From Methylobacterium sp. Leaf104 (GTDB lineage Bacteria > Pseudomonadota > Alphaproteobacteria > Rhizobiales > Beijerinckiaceae), in NCBI RefSeq assembly GCF_001422885.1, contig NZ_LMMZ01000005.1, positions 163,004-227,003 of the forward strand: 64,000 bases of DNA. The letters are read 5' to 3'. Below, one piece after another: positions 39,557-48,606 of this stretch. Within the stretch, counting starts at the first letter, position 1. The number at the start of each line of letters is the position of its first letter. The position numbers and the translations under genes were made by a program. The notes under the pieces are model-generated. The model saw only the letters and a program-made list of their open reading frames with translations, searched no databases and had not been told where the DNA came from.

Positions 39557-40606
39557 ATGATCGACCTTGCCAAGATTGACGCCACGACCGGTCACGTCAC
39601 CGCGCGCCGCGATCCGAGCACCGGCGAGGCCGGGGCCTCCGCGCGGCGGTCGGGCATCGCCGTCGGCGGGACGCTGGCCCTGGCGGTCCTCCTCGGCGGC
39701 GGCCTGGCCCACTGGTCCCGTCAACCGGCCCCGGTCCGGGACGATGCCGTGGTGGCCGGCCCGGCGACGACGGCGCCGCCGGACGCGGCGGGGGTCGCCG
39801 GCGGGCCAGGACCCGCGACGCAGGCGGAGGGCGAACCCGCCGGCCTCGCGCAGCAGGGCGAGGCGCCCGCCGCCGCGAAGGAGACCGCCCTGGCGGCGAT
39901 CCCCGAGCCTTCGCCGCCGGACGCCGGTCCGGCGCCATCCACCCTCGCCGCCGTCGCCGAACCCCTGGCACCGCGGCTGGTCCCGCTTCCCGTGCCGCGC
40001 CCCCCCGAATTCCGTTCGGGCCGGGCCTCGTCCCGCCCGGCGCGCTCCGCGGCGCGCCAGGCCCCGCCCGCCGCCGCGGCCCCGCCGGAGGACACCCGCT
40101 CCTTCGTCGAGAAGCTGTTCGGCATCGAGAACCCGGAGCCGCCGCGGCTCGCCTACGCGGCCCTGGAGACGAAGCCCGCCGACGACGTCTTCCGCAGGGC
40201 GCTGAACCTGGTGCCGCGCAGCGGCACCGGCGGCGTCGCGGTCTACGACATCCGCGCCAAGGTGGTGACGCTCCCGAACGGCGAGAAGCTCGAGGCGCAT
40301 TCGGGGCTCGGCGAGAGCATGGACGATCCCGCGCACGTGCATGTCCGCATGAAGGGACCGACCCCGGTCGGCACCTACGACATCACCGAGCGCGAGCAGC
40401 CCTTCCACGGCGTGCGCGCCCTGCGCCTCAATCCCGTCGGGGGGCCGGAGGCGGTGCACGGCCGGGTCGGCCTCCTGGCGCACACCTACATGCTCGGGGC
40501 GAGCGGCGCCTCGAACGGCTGCGTCTCGTTCAAGAACTACGAGAAGTTCCTCCAGGCCTACCTGCGCGGCGAGGTTCAGCGCCTGGTCGTGGTCGCCGGC
40601 GGCTAG
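39557..40606 (+). CDS. DUF2778 / Tlde1-like L,D-transpeptidase-fold protein
   Basis: A 349-residue protein with one membrane segment near residues 33-52 (SGIAVGGTLALAVLLGGGLA), a long Pro/Ala-rich periplasmic linker, and a C-terminal catalytic domain from about residue 225. That domain ends with HTYMLGASGASNGCVSFKNY, matching the His...S-x-G-C motif of L,D-transpeptidase folds (Cys near residue 324). Tlde1 relatives exchange or cleave tetrapeptide stems of peptidoglycan. Chromosomal copies like this are common in the order and more likely serve the cell's own wall than act as secreted toxins. Confidence 0.83.
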   Translation: MIDLAKIDATTGHVTARRDPSTGEAGASARRSGIAVGGTLALAVLLGGGLAHWSRQPAPVRDDAVVAGPATTAPPDAAGVAGGPGPATQAEGEPAGLAQQGEAPAAAKETALAAIPEPSPPDAGPAPSTLAAVAEPLAPRLVPLPVPRPPEFRSGRASSRPARSAARQAPPAAAAPPEDTRSFVEKLFGIENPEPPRLAYAALETKPADDVFRRALNLVPRSGTGGVAVYDIRAKVVTLPNGEKLEAHSGLGESMDDPAHVHVRMKGPTPVGTYDITEREQPFHGVRALRLNPVGGPEAVHGRVGLLAHTYMLGASGASNGCVSFKNYEKFLQAYLRGEVQRLVVVAGG

Positions 40607-40727
40607 CGCCGCCGGACGCTCACGTTCGCGGAAACCTCGGCCTCCGCCCGCGCCCCCCCGATCCTTCCAGGACCCGGGCCGGCGCGCCGGATCCTCCGGC
40701 CGGATCTCCCGGCTTTACGACGAAGGC

Positions 40728-41603
40728 CTAGTTGAACAGCGAGCCGACGCCGCCCTGGACGCGGCCGAGGCCCTGCTTGGCGACCGGATTGCCGGGCTCG
40801 ATCTGCGCGGCGCGCTGGTAGCTCTCCACCGCCTCCTTCTTGCGGTTGGACTTCTCGTAGGCGAGGCCACGATAGGCCCAGGAGGTGGCGTCCTTGTTGT
40901 TGACGTTGAGCGCCGCGTTGTAGTCCTCGATCGCCTTGTCGTACTGGTTGGTGGCGATCAGGCTCTGGCCGCGGGCGGCGTAGGGGGCCGCCACGAAGGG
41001 ATTGCGGTCGATGGCGGCGTCGAAATCCGCGATGGCCTGGGTGTTCTGGCCCTGCTTCTGACGAACGAGGCCGCGGGCGTGATAGGCCTCGGCCGATTCC
41101 GGCGCGAGGCGGATCGCCTGGTTCAGGTCGGAGGTGGCGCCCTCGAGGTCGCCATGGGCGCGCAGCACGTTGGCGCGGCCGATATAGGCGGGCGCATAGT
41201 TCGGGTCGGCGGCGATGGACTTCGAGAAATCCTGCAGCGCGGCGTCGTTGCGGCCGATCTGGCGGTTGGCCAGGGCGCGGTTGTTGTAGGCGGAGGCCGA
41301 GTTCGGATCGATCTGCACCGCCTTGGTGAAGTCGCCGATGGCGTCGTTGAACTGGCCGGACCGGGCATAGGCCGCGCCGCGCGTGACGTAGGCCGCCGCG
41401 TCGTTGGGGTTGCGCTGGATCACCTCGCTGAGCGACGCGATGTTGACCGTGGTGGCCCCCGTCTGGTCCGATTCGAGCACGGCGAACTGGCGCGATGCGG
41501 TGGCGCCGCCGCCATAGGTCTCGCAGCCGGCCAGGGCGGCCGCCACGAGCGCCGTGGCCCCGATCAGCCCCGCCTTCGATGCCCGCAGCTTCAAAACCGT
41601 CAT
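40728..41603 (-). CDS. TPR-repeat lipoprotein
   Basis: A 291-residue protein with a lipoprotein signal: hydrophobic segment then LAGC (Cys near residue 26). Six or more TPR units follow, each with the A-x3-Y/A pattern such as AAAYVTRGAAYARSGQFNDA and ASAYNNRALANRQIGRNDAA. It is expected to sit in the periplasm on a membrane as a protein-interaction scaffold. The ATG at 41603 follows GGGAGCGAGG. Convergent with the DUF2778 gene. Confidence 0.88.
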   Translation of the reverse strand: MTVLKLRASKAGLIGATALVAAALAGCETYGGGATASRQFAVLESDQTGATTVNIASLSEVIQRNPNDAAAYVTRGAAYARSGQFNDAIGDFTKAVQIDPNSASAYNNRALANRQIGRNDAALQDFSKSIAADPNYAPAYIGRANVLRAHGDLEGATSDLNQAIRLAPESAEAYHARGLVRQKQGQNTQAIADFDAAIDRNPFVAAPYAARGQSLIATNQYDKAIEDYNAALNVNNKDATSWAYRGLAYEKSNRKKEAVESYQRAAQIEPGNPVAKQGLGRVQGGVGSLFN

Positions 41604-41866
41604 GGTCCTCGCTCCCCCCGGCGCCGCGCGCGACACCGCCCCCGAATCGATCGTATCCCTCGCCGGCGCCCGCATGGTCGGGGCCGATCGCGCCGGCACC
41701 ATCCCGCATCGCGGTGAATGGGCGCTTAAAGTGGGCGACGGGTTCCGCTCAAGCGGTTGGATGTGGCGAAGGTATGGCCCGCCGCGCGCACCGGCCCGAA
41801 ACGGCCGGCGGAGCCGTCGGTTGCCGGACCCGTGTCGCAATCGGGCCGCGGTTTTCGGAAGGCCCC

Positions 41867-42976
41867 TCAGGGCTTCGGCAGCAGCCGGGTGACGTGGCCC
41901 ATCTTGCGGCCGGGCCGGGCCTCGCCCTTGCCGTAGAGGTGGAGCTGCGCCCCCGGCTGGCCCAGGATCGCGGCCCACTCGTCGACGTCGTCGCCGATGA
42001 GGTTGTGCATCTCCACCGCCATGCCGCCGACCCGGGCCGAATCGCCCAGCGGCCAGCCGCAGACCGCCCGGACATGCTGGGCGAATTGCGAGGTCGTCGC
42101 GCCCTCGAGGGTCCAGTGCCCGGAATTGTGGACCCGCGGGGCGATCTCGTTGACCACGACGCGGGCGGGACCGTCCGCCTGGGGCACCAGGAACATCTCG
42201 ACGGCGAGCACGCCGACATAGTCGAGCGCCTCGGCGATGCGGCGCGCGATGCCGATGGCGGCGGCCTCGGTCTGCGGCGCGATGCCGGGAGCGGGCACGC
42301 GGGTGACGGCGAGGATGTGGTCGCGGTGCTCGTTGGCGCAGGGATCGTAGGCCGCGAAGGCCCCGTCGGCTCCGCGGGCGGCGACCACCGACACCTCCGC
42401 CTCGAACGGCACGAACCCTTCGAGGATGCAGGGCGCGCCGTCGAAGTCGGCCAGGATCGCGGCGGGATCGGCCTCGCCCTGCGCGCGGATCATGCGCTGG
42501 CCCTTGCCGTCGTAGCCGAAGCGGCGGGTCTTCAGCACCGCCGGGCGGCCGATCTCGGCCAGCGCCCGGGCGAGGTCCTCGGCCGTGTCGACGGCGCGGA
42601 AGGGCGCGGTCTCGATGCCGAGTTCGTTGATGAAGCGCTTCTCGGTCAGCCGGTCCTGGGTCGTGGCGAGCGCGGCGGCGTTCGGGTGCAGGGGCGCCTT
42701 CGCGGCCAGGGCCTCGGCGGCCCGCGCCGGGATGTTCTCGAACTCGTAGGTGACCACGTCGACGCTCGCCGCGAAGCGCGCCAGGGCCTCGACGTCGTCA
42801 TAGGCCGCGACGGTGGCCTCGGCCGACACGTCGAAGGCCGGACTGTCCGCGTCGGGGGCGAAGACGTGGACCCGCAGGCCGTAATTCGCGGCCGCGAGGG
42901 CGATCATGCGGCCGAGCTGGCCGCCGCCCACGATGCCGAGGGTCGCGCCGGGGCGAAGGGAGGGGATCGGGGTCAA
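41867..42976 (-). CDS. purK: 5-(carboxyamino)imidazole ribonucleotide synthase
   Basis: A 369-residue ATP-grasp enzyme, N5-CAIR synthase of purine synthesis. N-terminal GIVGGGQLGRMIALAA, central VLKTRRFGYDGKGQ and the C-terminal NEIAPRVHNSGHWTLEG with SQFAQHVRAV are diagnostic. It follows purE by 13 bp in one operon. Confidence 0.96.
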   Translation of the reverse strand: MTPIPSLRPGATLGIVGGGQLGRMIALAAANYGLRVHVFAPDADSPAFDVSAEATVAAYDDVEALARFAASVDVVTYEFENIPARAAEALAAKAPLHPNAAALATTQDRLTEKRFINELGIETAPFRAVDTAEDLARALAEIGRPAVLKTRRFGYDGKGQRMIRAQGEADPAAILADFDGAPCILEGFVPFEAEVSVVAARGADGAFAAYDPCANEHRDHILAVTRVPAPGIAPQTEAAAIGIARRIAEALDYVGVLAVEMFLVPQADGPARVVVNEIAPRVHNSGHWTLEGATTSQFAQHVRAVCGWPLGDSARVGGMAVEMHNLIGDDVDEWAAILGQPGAQLHLYGKGEARPGRKMGHVTRLLPKP

Positions 42977-42989
42977 GGCAAGGTGCTTT

Positions 42990-43487
42990 TCACGGTAGGT
43001 CGCTTTGCGGAGTCTCGGCGACGCCCGCGGTCTGCGCGGTGCGCCAGGCCTCGAGCCGCGCGGCGAGGGCCGGATCGGTGAGGGCGAGGATGGCGGCGGC
43101 GAGCAGCGCGGCGTTGACCGCGCCCGCCCGGCCGATGGCCAGGGTGCCCACCGGGATGCCGGCGGGCATCTGCACGATGGAGAGCAGGCTGTCCTGGCCC
43201 GACAGGGCCTTCGATTCCACCGGAACGCCGAGGACGGGGAGGGGGGTCATCGCCGCCGTCATGCCGGGCAGGTGGGCGGCGCCGCCGGCGCCCGCGATCA
43301 CCACCTGGAATCCCTCGGCCTTGGCGCCCTTGGCGAAGGCCACGAGGCGGTCGGGGGTGCGATGGGCCGAGACGATGCGGTCGTCATGGGCGACGCCGAG
43401 CGCATCCAGCGTCTCGGCGGCATGCCGCATGGTCGCCCAGTCCGACTGGCTGCCCATGATGATCGCGACCGGGGAGGCTCCCGCCAT
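42990..43487 (-). CDS. purE: N5-carboxyaminoimidazole ribonucleotide mutase
   Basis: A 165-residue class I Pur[10 protein letters not shown] binds the phosphate, and SAHRTPDRL contains the catalytic His. [15 protein letters not shown] completes the signature. It converts N5-CAIR to CAIR. The ATG at 43487 has AAGGGA upstream and fits the family length. purK follows directly. Confidence 0.96.
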   Translation of the reverse strand: MAGASPVAIIMGSQSDWATMRHAAETLDALGVAHDDRIVSAHRTPDRLVAFAKGAKAEGFQVVIAGAGGAAHLPGMTAAMTPLPVLGVPVESKALSGQDSLLSIVQMPAGIPVGTLAIGRAGAVNAALLAAAILALTDPALAARLEAWRTAQTAGVAETPQSDLP

Positions 43488-43612
43488 GGCCGTCAGATCC
43501 CTTCGCGAAGCGGTGTTGAGACGGGCCGTGCGACGCGCCGCGGCCCCTGGAACGCCGAATACAAAAGCGGTGGCGCGCCCGCAAGGCGGGGCCGGCGCCG
43601 CGCCGCGCCCGG

Positions 43613-43831
43613 TCAGGCGATGATGTCGGGGGTGATCTGGTCCTCGAGATACGAGATCCGGTCGCGCAGGGAGAGCTTGCGCTTCTTCAGGCGCTGGATC
43701 TGCAGCTGGTCGGCCACCACGCCGACCTCGAGAGCGTCGATCGCGCCGTCGAGGTCGCGGTGTTCCTGCTTCAGCCGCGCCAGCTCGTCGGCCGGTTCCA
43801 CCGATGCATCGTTGTCGAACTGGACCGCCAT
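43613..43831 (-). CDS. DUF465 (YdcH-like) small coiled-coil protein 1
   Basis: A 72-residue basic helical protein. [19 protein letters not shown] and [20 protein letters not shown] match DUF465. Function is unknown; such proteins are small and cytoplasmic with a coiled coil. I used the ATG at 43831 because upstream residues do not match the family. It precedes purEK on the same strand by 125 bp. Confidence 0.87.
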   Translation of the reverse strand: MAVQFDNDASVEPADELARLKQEHRDLDGAIDALEVGVVADQLQIQRLKKRKLSLRDRISYLEDQITPDIIA

Positions 43832-44025
43832 CGCACCTGATGTCCCGGGACGCTTTCGCGGCAGACCATGCGACAGCCGGCCGGCCTGGGCAAGAACCCG
43901 CCGCCCCTCCTGCACAAACATCCGCCTGCACAAACATCCGTCAAGCCTAGCCGTCGATAGGCTTCGACAGCCGGCTGATCATATGGCAGTCTGGCCCCGT
44001 CGAAACGAGACAGGAGACACAGCTC

Positions 44026-44208
44026 ATGTCACTGCAGACGCACCTGACCCAGCTCGCCCGGAAGCACGAAGCCCTCGAGCGGGAAATCCACGACGCCACC
44101 CTCCGCCCATCGGCGAACGATCTGCAAATCGCAGAACTCAAGAGACGCAAGCTCCACCTCAAGGATGTGATGAACCGCCTGCGAAGCGAATCCGACCAGC
44201 TGCATTAG
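44026..44208 (+). CDS. DUF465 (YdcH-like) small coiled-coil protein 2
   Basis: A 60-residue DUF465 protein (LARKHEALEREIHDATLRPS, then IAELKRRKLHLKDVMNRL). It is divergent from the first DUF465 gene 194 bp away, a paralogous pair facing away from each other. It is followed by three terminator-like hairpins. Confidence 0.87.
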   Translation: MSLQTHLTQLARKHEALEREIHDATLRPSANDLQIAELKRRKLHLKDVMNRLRSESDQLH

Positions 44209-44249
44209 CGGCCGTTCCGGCCCCACCTCGTAGTCTCTAGAGCGTTCGC

Positions 44250-44370
44250 CGCCGCCGCTGGTCTCCAGGGCGGCGGTTCTCGTTTCGCTGCCTCGCGCCG
44301 CTGGTCTCCAGGGCGGCGGTTTTCGTTTCCACTGTCTCGCGCCGCCGGTCTCCAGGGCGGCGGCTTTGTT
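44250..44370 (+). repeat. Three tandem terminator-like hairpin repeats
   Basis: A 17-base core, GGTCTCCAGGGCGGCGG, occurs at 44260-44276, 44303-44319 and 44347-44363, with periods of 43 and 44. In copy 1 and copy 2 flanking bases complete a stem (CCGCC, then CTGG, loop TCT, CCAG, then GGCGG); copy 3 has CCGG in place of CTGG. T-rich stretches follow each stem (TTCTCGTTT, TTTTCGTTT, CTTTGTT). They act plausibly as serial terminators after the DUF465 gene and before prpE. Confidence 0.65.
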
Positions 44371-44470
44371 GTCCACCGGTCCCGGCAGGATGGCGAAGCA
44401 GTCCGGCGGCGTAAATTCCGGTAGAGTGCGGAGAAACCGGCATCCACGACCGGTCCGCGCAGGAGACGCC

Positions 44471-46411
44471 ATGGACGCCACGCCCCCCGCCCCGAATCCG
44501 CTGCCCGGCTCCTACGCCGAGGTCCATGCGGCCTCCCTGCGCGATCCCGAGGCGTTCTGGCTCGCTGCGGCCCGGGCGATCGACTGGACGAGCCAGCCGA
44601 ACCGCGCCTTCGACGGGGCGGCCGGGGCCTATGGCCGCTGGTTCCCCGACGCCACCCTGAACGCCTGCCACAACGCCGTGGACCGGCACGCGGAGGGCGG
44701 CCGCGGCGACCAGGCCGCGATCCTCTACGATTCGCCCGTCACCGGCACGAAGCGGCGGATCACCTATGCGGACCTGCGCGATTCGGTGGCCGCGCTCGCC
44801 GGGGTGCTCCGCGACCTCGGGGTCGGCCGGGGCGACCGGGTGGTGATCTACATGCCGATGGTGCCCGAGGCCCTGTTCGGCATGCTGGCCTGTGCCCGCC
44901 TCGGCGCGGTCCATTCCGTGGTGTTCGGCGGGTTCGCCGCCAACGAGCTCGCGATCCGCATCGAGGATGCCGCGCCCAAGGTGGTGCTCGCCGCCTCCTG
45001 CGGCATCGAGCCGAGCCGGGTCGTCGCCTACAAGCCCCTCCTCGACGCCGCCCTCGCGGCCTCCGCACACAAGCCGGCGGCCTGCCTGATCCTGCAGCGC
45101 CCGCAGGCCGCGGCCGACCTCGTGCCGGGGCGCGACCACGACTGGGCCGACAGGGTGGCGCGGGCGAGGGCCGAGGGCCGGCGCGCCGAATGCGTGAGCG
45201 TGGCGGCCACCGACCCGCTCTACATCCTCTACACCTCCGGCACGACGGGGAAGCCCAAGGGCGTGGTGCGCGACACCGGCGGCTACTGCGTGGCGCTGGC
45301 CTGGTCGATGCCCAACCTCTACGACGTGGCCCCGGGCGAGACCTACTTCTGCGCCTCCGATATCGGCTGGGTGGTGGGGCATTCCTACATCGTCTACGCG
45401 CCGCTCCTGCACGGCTGCACCACGGTGCTCTACGAGGGCAAGCCGGTGGGCACGCCCGATGCCGGAGCCCTCTGGCGGGTGGTGTCCGAGTACGGCGCCG
45501 CCTGCCTGTTCACGGCGCCCACGGCGCTCCGCGCCATCAAGAAGGAGGACCCGCGCGCCGAGCGCGCCGGCGCCTACGACCTCTCGGCCTTCCGGTCCCT
45601 GTTCCTGGCCGGCGAGCGGGCCGACCCCGATTCGGTGGCCTGGGCCGAGCGGGCCCTCGGCCGGCCGGTCATCGACCATTGGTGGCAGACCGAGACCGGC
45701 TGGGCCATCGCGGGCAACCCGGTCGGCCTCGGCCAGCTGCCGGTCAAGCACGGCAGCGCCTGCGTGCCGATGCCGGGTTACGACCTCGCCGTCCTCGACG
45801 AGGCGGGCAAGCCGGTGCCCGCCGGCACGATGGGCACCATCGCCCTGCGGCTGCCCCTGCCGCCCGGCTGCCTGCCGACCCTGTGGGGCTCCGACGAGCG
45901 CTTCCGGTCGAGCTACCTCGCCACCTATCCGGGCTGGTACGACACCTCGGATGCCGGCCTCGTCGATGCCGACGGCTACGTCACCGTCCTCGGCCGCACC
46001 GACGACATCATCAACGTCGCCGGGCACCGGCTCTCCACCGGCGGCATGGAGGCGGTGCTGGCGAGCCATCCGGATGTCGCCGAATGCGCGGTCATCGGCA
46101 TCCGCGACGCCCTCAAGGGCGAGCAGCCCTGCGGCTTCGTCGTGCTGAAATCGGGGGTGGACCGCCCGACCCAGGCGATCGAGGGCGAGCTCGTGGCCCT
46201 GGTCCGCGAGCAGATCGGCCCCGTCGCGGCCTTCAAGCTGGCGCTGACCGTGCAGCGGCTGCCCAAGACCCGGTCGGGGAAGATCCTGCGCGGGACCATG
46301 AAGCGCATCGCCGACGGCGAGCCCTGGACCACCCCGCCGACCATCGACGATGCCGGCGTCCTCGACGAGATCGGCGCCAGCCTCAAGGAGCGCGGGATCG
46401 GCGCCGGCTAG
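44471..46411 (+). CDS. prpE: Propionyl-CoA synthetase
   Basis: A 646-residue AMP-forming acyl-CoA synthetase of the PrpE/Acs group. Motifs: YTSGTTGKPKG (ATP-binding), DHWWQTETGWAI, YDTSDAGLVDADGY (hinge Asp) and KTRSGKILR with the catalytic Lys near the C-terminus. FDGAAGAYGRWFPDATLNAC near the N-terminus matches PrpE more than acetyl-CoA synthetase. AGGAG lies just before the ATG. It activates propionate, or acetate less well. The OYE gene follows after 68 bp. Confidence 0.9.
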   Translation: MDATPPAPNPLPGSYAEVHAASLRDPEAFWLAAARAIDWTSQPNRAFDGAAGAYGRWFPDATLNACHNAVDRHAEGGRGDQAAILYDSPVTGTKRRITYADLRDSVAALAGVLRDLGVGRGDRVVIYMPMVPEALFGMLACARLGAVHSVVFGGFAANELAIRIEDAAPKVVLAASCGIEPSRVVAYKPLLDAALAASAHKPAACLILQRPQAAADLVPGRDHDWADRVARARAEGRRAECVSVAATDPLYILYTSGTTGKPKGVVRDTGGYCVALAWSMPNLYDVAPGETYFCASDIGWVVGHSYIVYAPLLHGCTTVLYEGKPVGTPDAGALWRVVSEYGAACLFTAPTALRAIKKEDPRAERAGAYDLSAFRSLFLAGERADPDSVAWAERALGRPVIDHWWQTETGWAIAGNPVGLGQLPVKHGSACVPMPGYDLAVLDEAGKPVPAGTMGTIALRLPLPPGCLPTLWGSDERFRSSYLATYPGWYDTSDAGLVDADGYVTVLGRTDDIINVAGHRLSTGGMEAVLASHPDVAECAVIGIRDALKGEQPCGFVVLKSGVDRPTQAIEGELVALVREQIGPVAAFKLALTVQRLPKTRSGKILRGTMKRIADGEPWTTPPTIDDAGVLDEIGASLKERGIGAG

Positions 46412-46479
46412 GCGCGGCGGCTAGCCAAGCGCGCGCCGGCGCGCCACCTATGCGGGATGCAGCCAAGCCGGAGCCCCGC

Positions 46480-47598
46480 ATGACCGCCCGCCTGTTCGAG
46501 CCCCTGCGCCTCGACAACCTCACCCTCGAGAACCGCATCATCGTCGCGCCGATGTGCCAGTACTCGGCCCATGCGGGCCAGGCCGGCGACTGGCACCTCA
46601 TGCATCTCGGGCAGATGGCGATGTCGGGGGCGGGGCTCCTCACCCTGGAGGCGACCGCGATCTCGCCCGAGGCGCGGATCTCGCCCACCGATCTCGGGCT
46701 CTATTCCGACGAGACCGAGCGGGCGCTGGGCCGGGTCCTCGACGCGGTGCGCGGCTACGCGCCGGTGCCGATCGCGATCCAGATCAACCATGCGGGCCGC
46801 AAGGCCTCCAGCCGCGCGCCCTGGGACGGCGGCGCCCAGATCGACCCCGAGGCGCCGGACGGCTGGCGCACGGAAGCGCCCTCGGCGCTGGCGCACGGGG
46901 AGGGCGAGGTCGCACCCCACGCCCTCGACTCGGAGGGGCTGAAGCGCATCCGCGACGGCTTCGTCGCCACGGCCAAGCGCGCCCTGAACCTCGGCATCGA
47001 CGGATTCGAGCTGCACGGGGCGCACGGCTACCTGCTGCACCAGTTCCTCTCGCCCCTCTCCAACCGGCGCACCGACCAGTATGGCGGCGCGCTCGCCAAC
47101 CGGATGCGGTTCCCGCTGGAATGCTTCGAGGCGGTGCGGGACGCCGTCCCGGCGGGCAAGCCGGTCTGGATGCGGGTCTCGGCCACCGACTGGGTCGAGG
47201 CGGGCTGGACCCTGGAGGAGACGGTGGAGCTCGCCCATGCCCTGAAGCGCCGGGGTTCGGCCGCGATCCACGTCTCCACCGGCGGCCTCTCCACCCGCCA
47301 GCAGATCCCGCTCTCGGCGGGCTACCAGGTGCCGTTCGCCGAGCGGATCAAGGCCGAGACCGGGCTCACCACGATCGCGGTCGGGCTCATCACCGAGGCC
47401 GCCCACGCGGAATCGATCCTGGCCCAGGGCCAGGCCGACGCGGTCTCCCTGGCGCGCGCCCTGCTCTACGATCCCCGCTGGCCCTGGCACGCGGCGGCCG
47501 AGCTCGGCGCGCAGGTGCGCGCGCCCCGCCAGTACTGGCGTTCGCAGCCGCGCCAGTTCAAGGACCTCTTCGCCGACACACAGCACGGACAGCGCTGA
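46480..47598 (+). CDS. NADH:flavin oxidoreductase (Old Yellow Enzyme, YqjM/NamA type)
   Basis: A 372-residue FMN-binding TIM barrel that reduces activated C=C bonds. MCQYSAHAGQAGDWHLMH near residue 24 carries the Cys typical of the thermophilic-like OYE class. FELHGAHGYLLHQFLSPLSN contains the substrate-binding His pair, and RTDQYGG follows. GGAG is six bases before the ATG at 46480; another ATG at 46450 is less likely. Physiological substrate unknown. Confidence 0.92.
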   Translation: MTARLFEPLRLDNLTLENRIIVAPMCQYSAHAGQAGDWHLMHLGQMAMSGAGLLTLEATAISPEARISPTDLGLYSDETERALGRVLDAVRGYAPVPIAIQINHAGRKASSRAPWDGGAQIDPEAPDGWRTEAPSALAHGEGEVAPHALDSEGLKRIRDGFVATAKRALNLGIDGFELHGAHGYLLHQFLSPLSNRRTDQYGGALANRMRFPLECFEAVRDAVPAGKPVWMRVSATDWVEAGWTLEETVELAHALKRRGSAAIHVSTGGLSTRQQIPLSAGYQVPFAERIKAETGLTTIAVGLITEAAHAESILAQGQADAVSLARALLYDPRWPWHAAAELGAQVRAPRQYWRSQPRQFKDLFADTQHGQR

Positions 47599-47680
47599 GC
47601 CTGCGGCGCGGGACGCCCGGGCACCGCCCGCTTTCCTTCTCAGCCCGCCCCGGCGGGCGTATCGTTAAGAGACACGCAGC

Positions 47681-48040
47681 ATGGACGACGACGACGTCAC
47701 GACCTTCGCGGTGGAGCGGGTCCGCCTGGACATCGAGAACGGCATCACCCTGATCTCGGGCGCCGACGACGAGGAGGAGCCGGCGGGCTACTTCATCATT
47801 CAGATCGAGAAGGGCGATCCCGACGGGCCGTTGATCGAGGTCTTCGGCGAGGACCTGACCCAGTCGGACGGCGTCACCCACCTCGAACTCGGCCTGCGCC
47901 ACCTGCAATTCGCCTTCGACCCGCGCAGCACCATCGGGGCCGAGATGCCCTCGGTGCGCATCGAGTCCCGCACGGAGATCCCGGAGGGCGTGCGCGCCCG
48001 CCTGTCCGTGGCCTTCGGCAAACGCGCGAAGCGGGCCTGA
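47681..48040 (+). CDS. Hypothetical acidic protein
   Basis: A 119-residue soluble acidic protein (MDDDDVTTFAVERVRLDIEN). Secondary structure looks beta-rich, with YFIIQIEKGDPDGPLIEVFG in the middle and a basic C-terminal end. I do not recognise a family. It heads three small co-directional genes (to 48594) that may be co-transcribed. Confidence 0.65.
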   Translation: MDDDDVTTFAVERVRLDIENGITLISGADDEEEPAGYFIIQIEKGDPDGPLIEVFGEDLTQSDGVTHLELGLRHLQFAFDPRSTIGAEMPSVRIESRTEIPEGVRARLSVAFGKRAKRA

Positions 48041-48100
48041 GACCCGAGCGAGCGCGAAGCGCGCACGCGACCCACCATCATCGAGGCGAAGAGGCATTCC

Positions 48101-48268
48101 GTGGCGATCAAGGTCGGCGACTTCGTCGCATCCGACGACAACGAGGCCACCATGACGGTGGTGGCCCTGGAGGGGGACCGGGCGCTCTGCCGCTGGTTCG
48201 TCGACGGCGACGTCGACGGCGACGAGCAGGAGGCCTGGATCGACCTGACGGCGCTGACCGTTCTGTAG
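48101..48268 (+). CDS. DUF2158 (YodC-like) small protein
   Basis: A 55-residue protein starting at GTG, with GAAGAGG upstream. The sequence VGDFV...ATMTVVAL...CRWFVDG...W follows the DUF2158 pattern of a small SH3-like beta barrel (GDxV, MTV, CxWF). Function unknown. It is the middle of the three small genes. Confidence 0.75.
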   Translation: MAIKVGDFVASDDNEATMTVVALEGDRALCRWFVDGDVDGDEQEAWIDLTALTVL

Positions 48269-48297
48269 GCGGGGCTGCGCACAGAGCCGGAGGGGAC

Positions 48298-48594
48298 ATG
48301 TCCGAGATCGAGGAGAAGCGGCGCGAGATCGCCGAGCTGATCGCGCTGGAGCTCGGCCTCGGCGACCTCGAGGCGCTGAGCGCGGCCGACCGGGCGGTGG
48401 TGGACCGGCAGACCGACGAGACCATCGCGGGCTGCGCGGCGAACAGCCCGGAGCCCGCCGACTGCACCGAGGCCAATATCCGCCTGCGCGGCCTGCTCCA
48501 GCAGTACCAGGCCCTGCAGATCCTCCGGAGCGACGAGGCCGACGCGAGGCTGGCGGCGGAGGGCGAGGTCTTCGGCCGCGAGGACGATGCCTGA
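48298..48594 (+). CDS. Hypothetical small helical protein
   Basis: A 98-residue, mostly helical acidic protein (MSEIEEKRREIAELIALELG), with two cysteines in AGCAANSPEPADC that could pair. GGAGGGGAC sits before the ATG. Not recognised. It is 29 bp after the DUF2158 gene. Confidence 0.65.
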   Translation: MSEIEEKRREIAELIALELGLGDLEALSAADRAVVDRQTDETIAGCAANSPEPADCTEANIRLRGLLQQYQALQILRSDEADARLAAEGEVFGREDDA

Positions 48595-48606
48595 GCGGCC
48601 GCGCCC

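Noticed and set aside
39557..40606. Type VI secretion toxin (Tlde1) with immunity gene
   Set aside because: The protein has an N-terminal membrane anchor and no adjacent Tldi-like immunity gene or secretion component.
44250..44370. Possible CRISPR array
   Set aside because: Only three units with short, similar, T-rich intervals; the units are hairpins and no cas gene is in the window.
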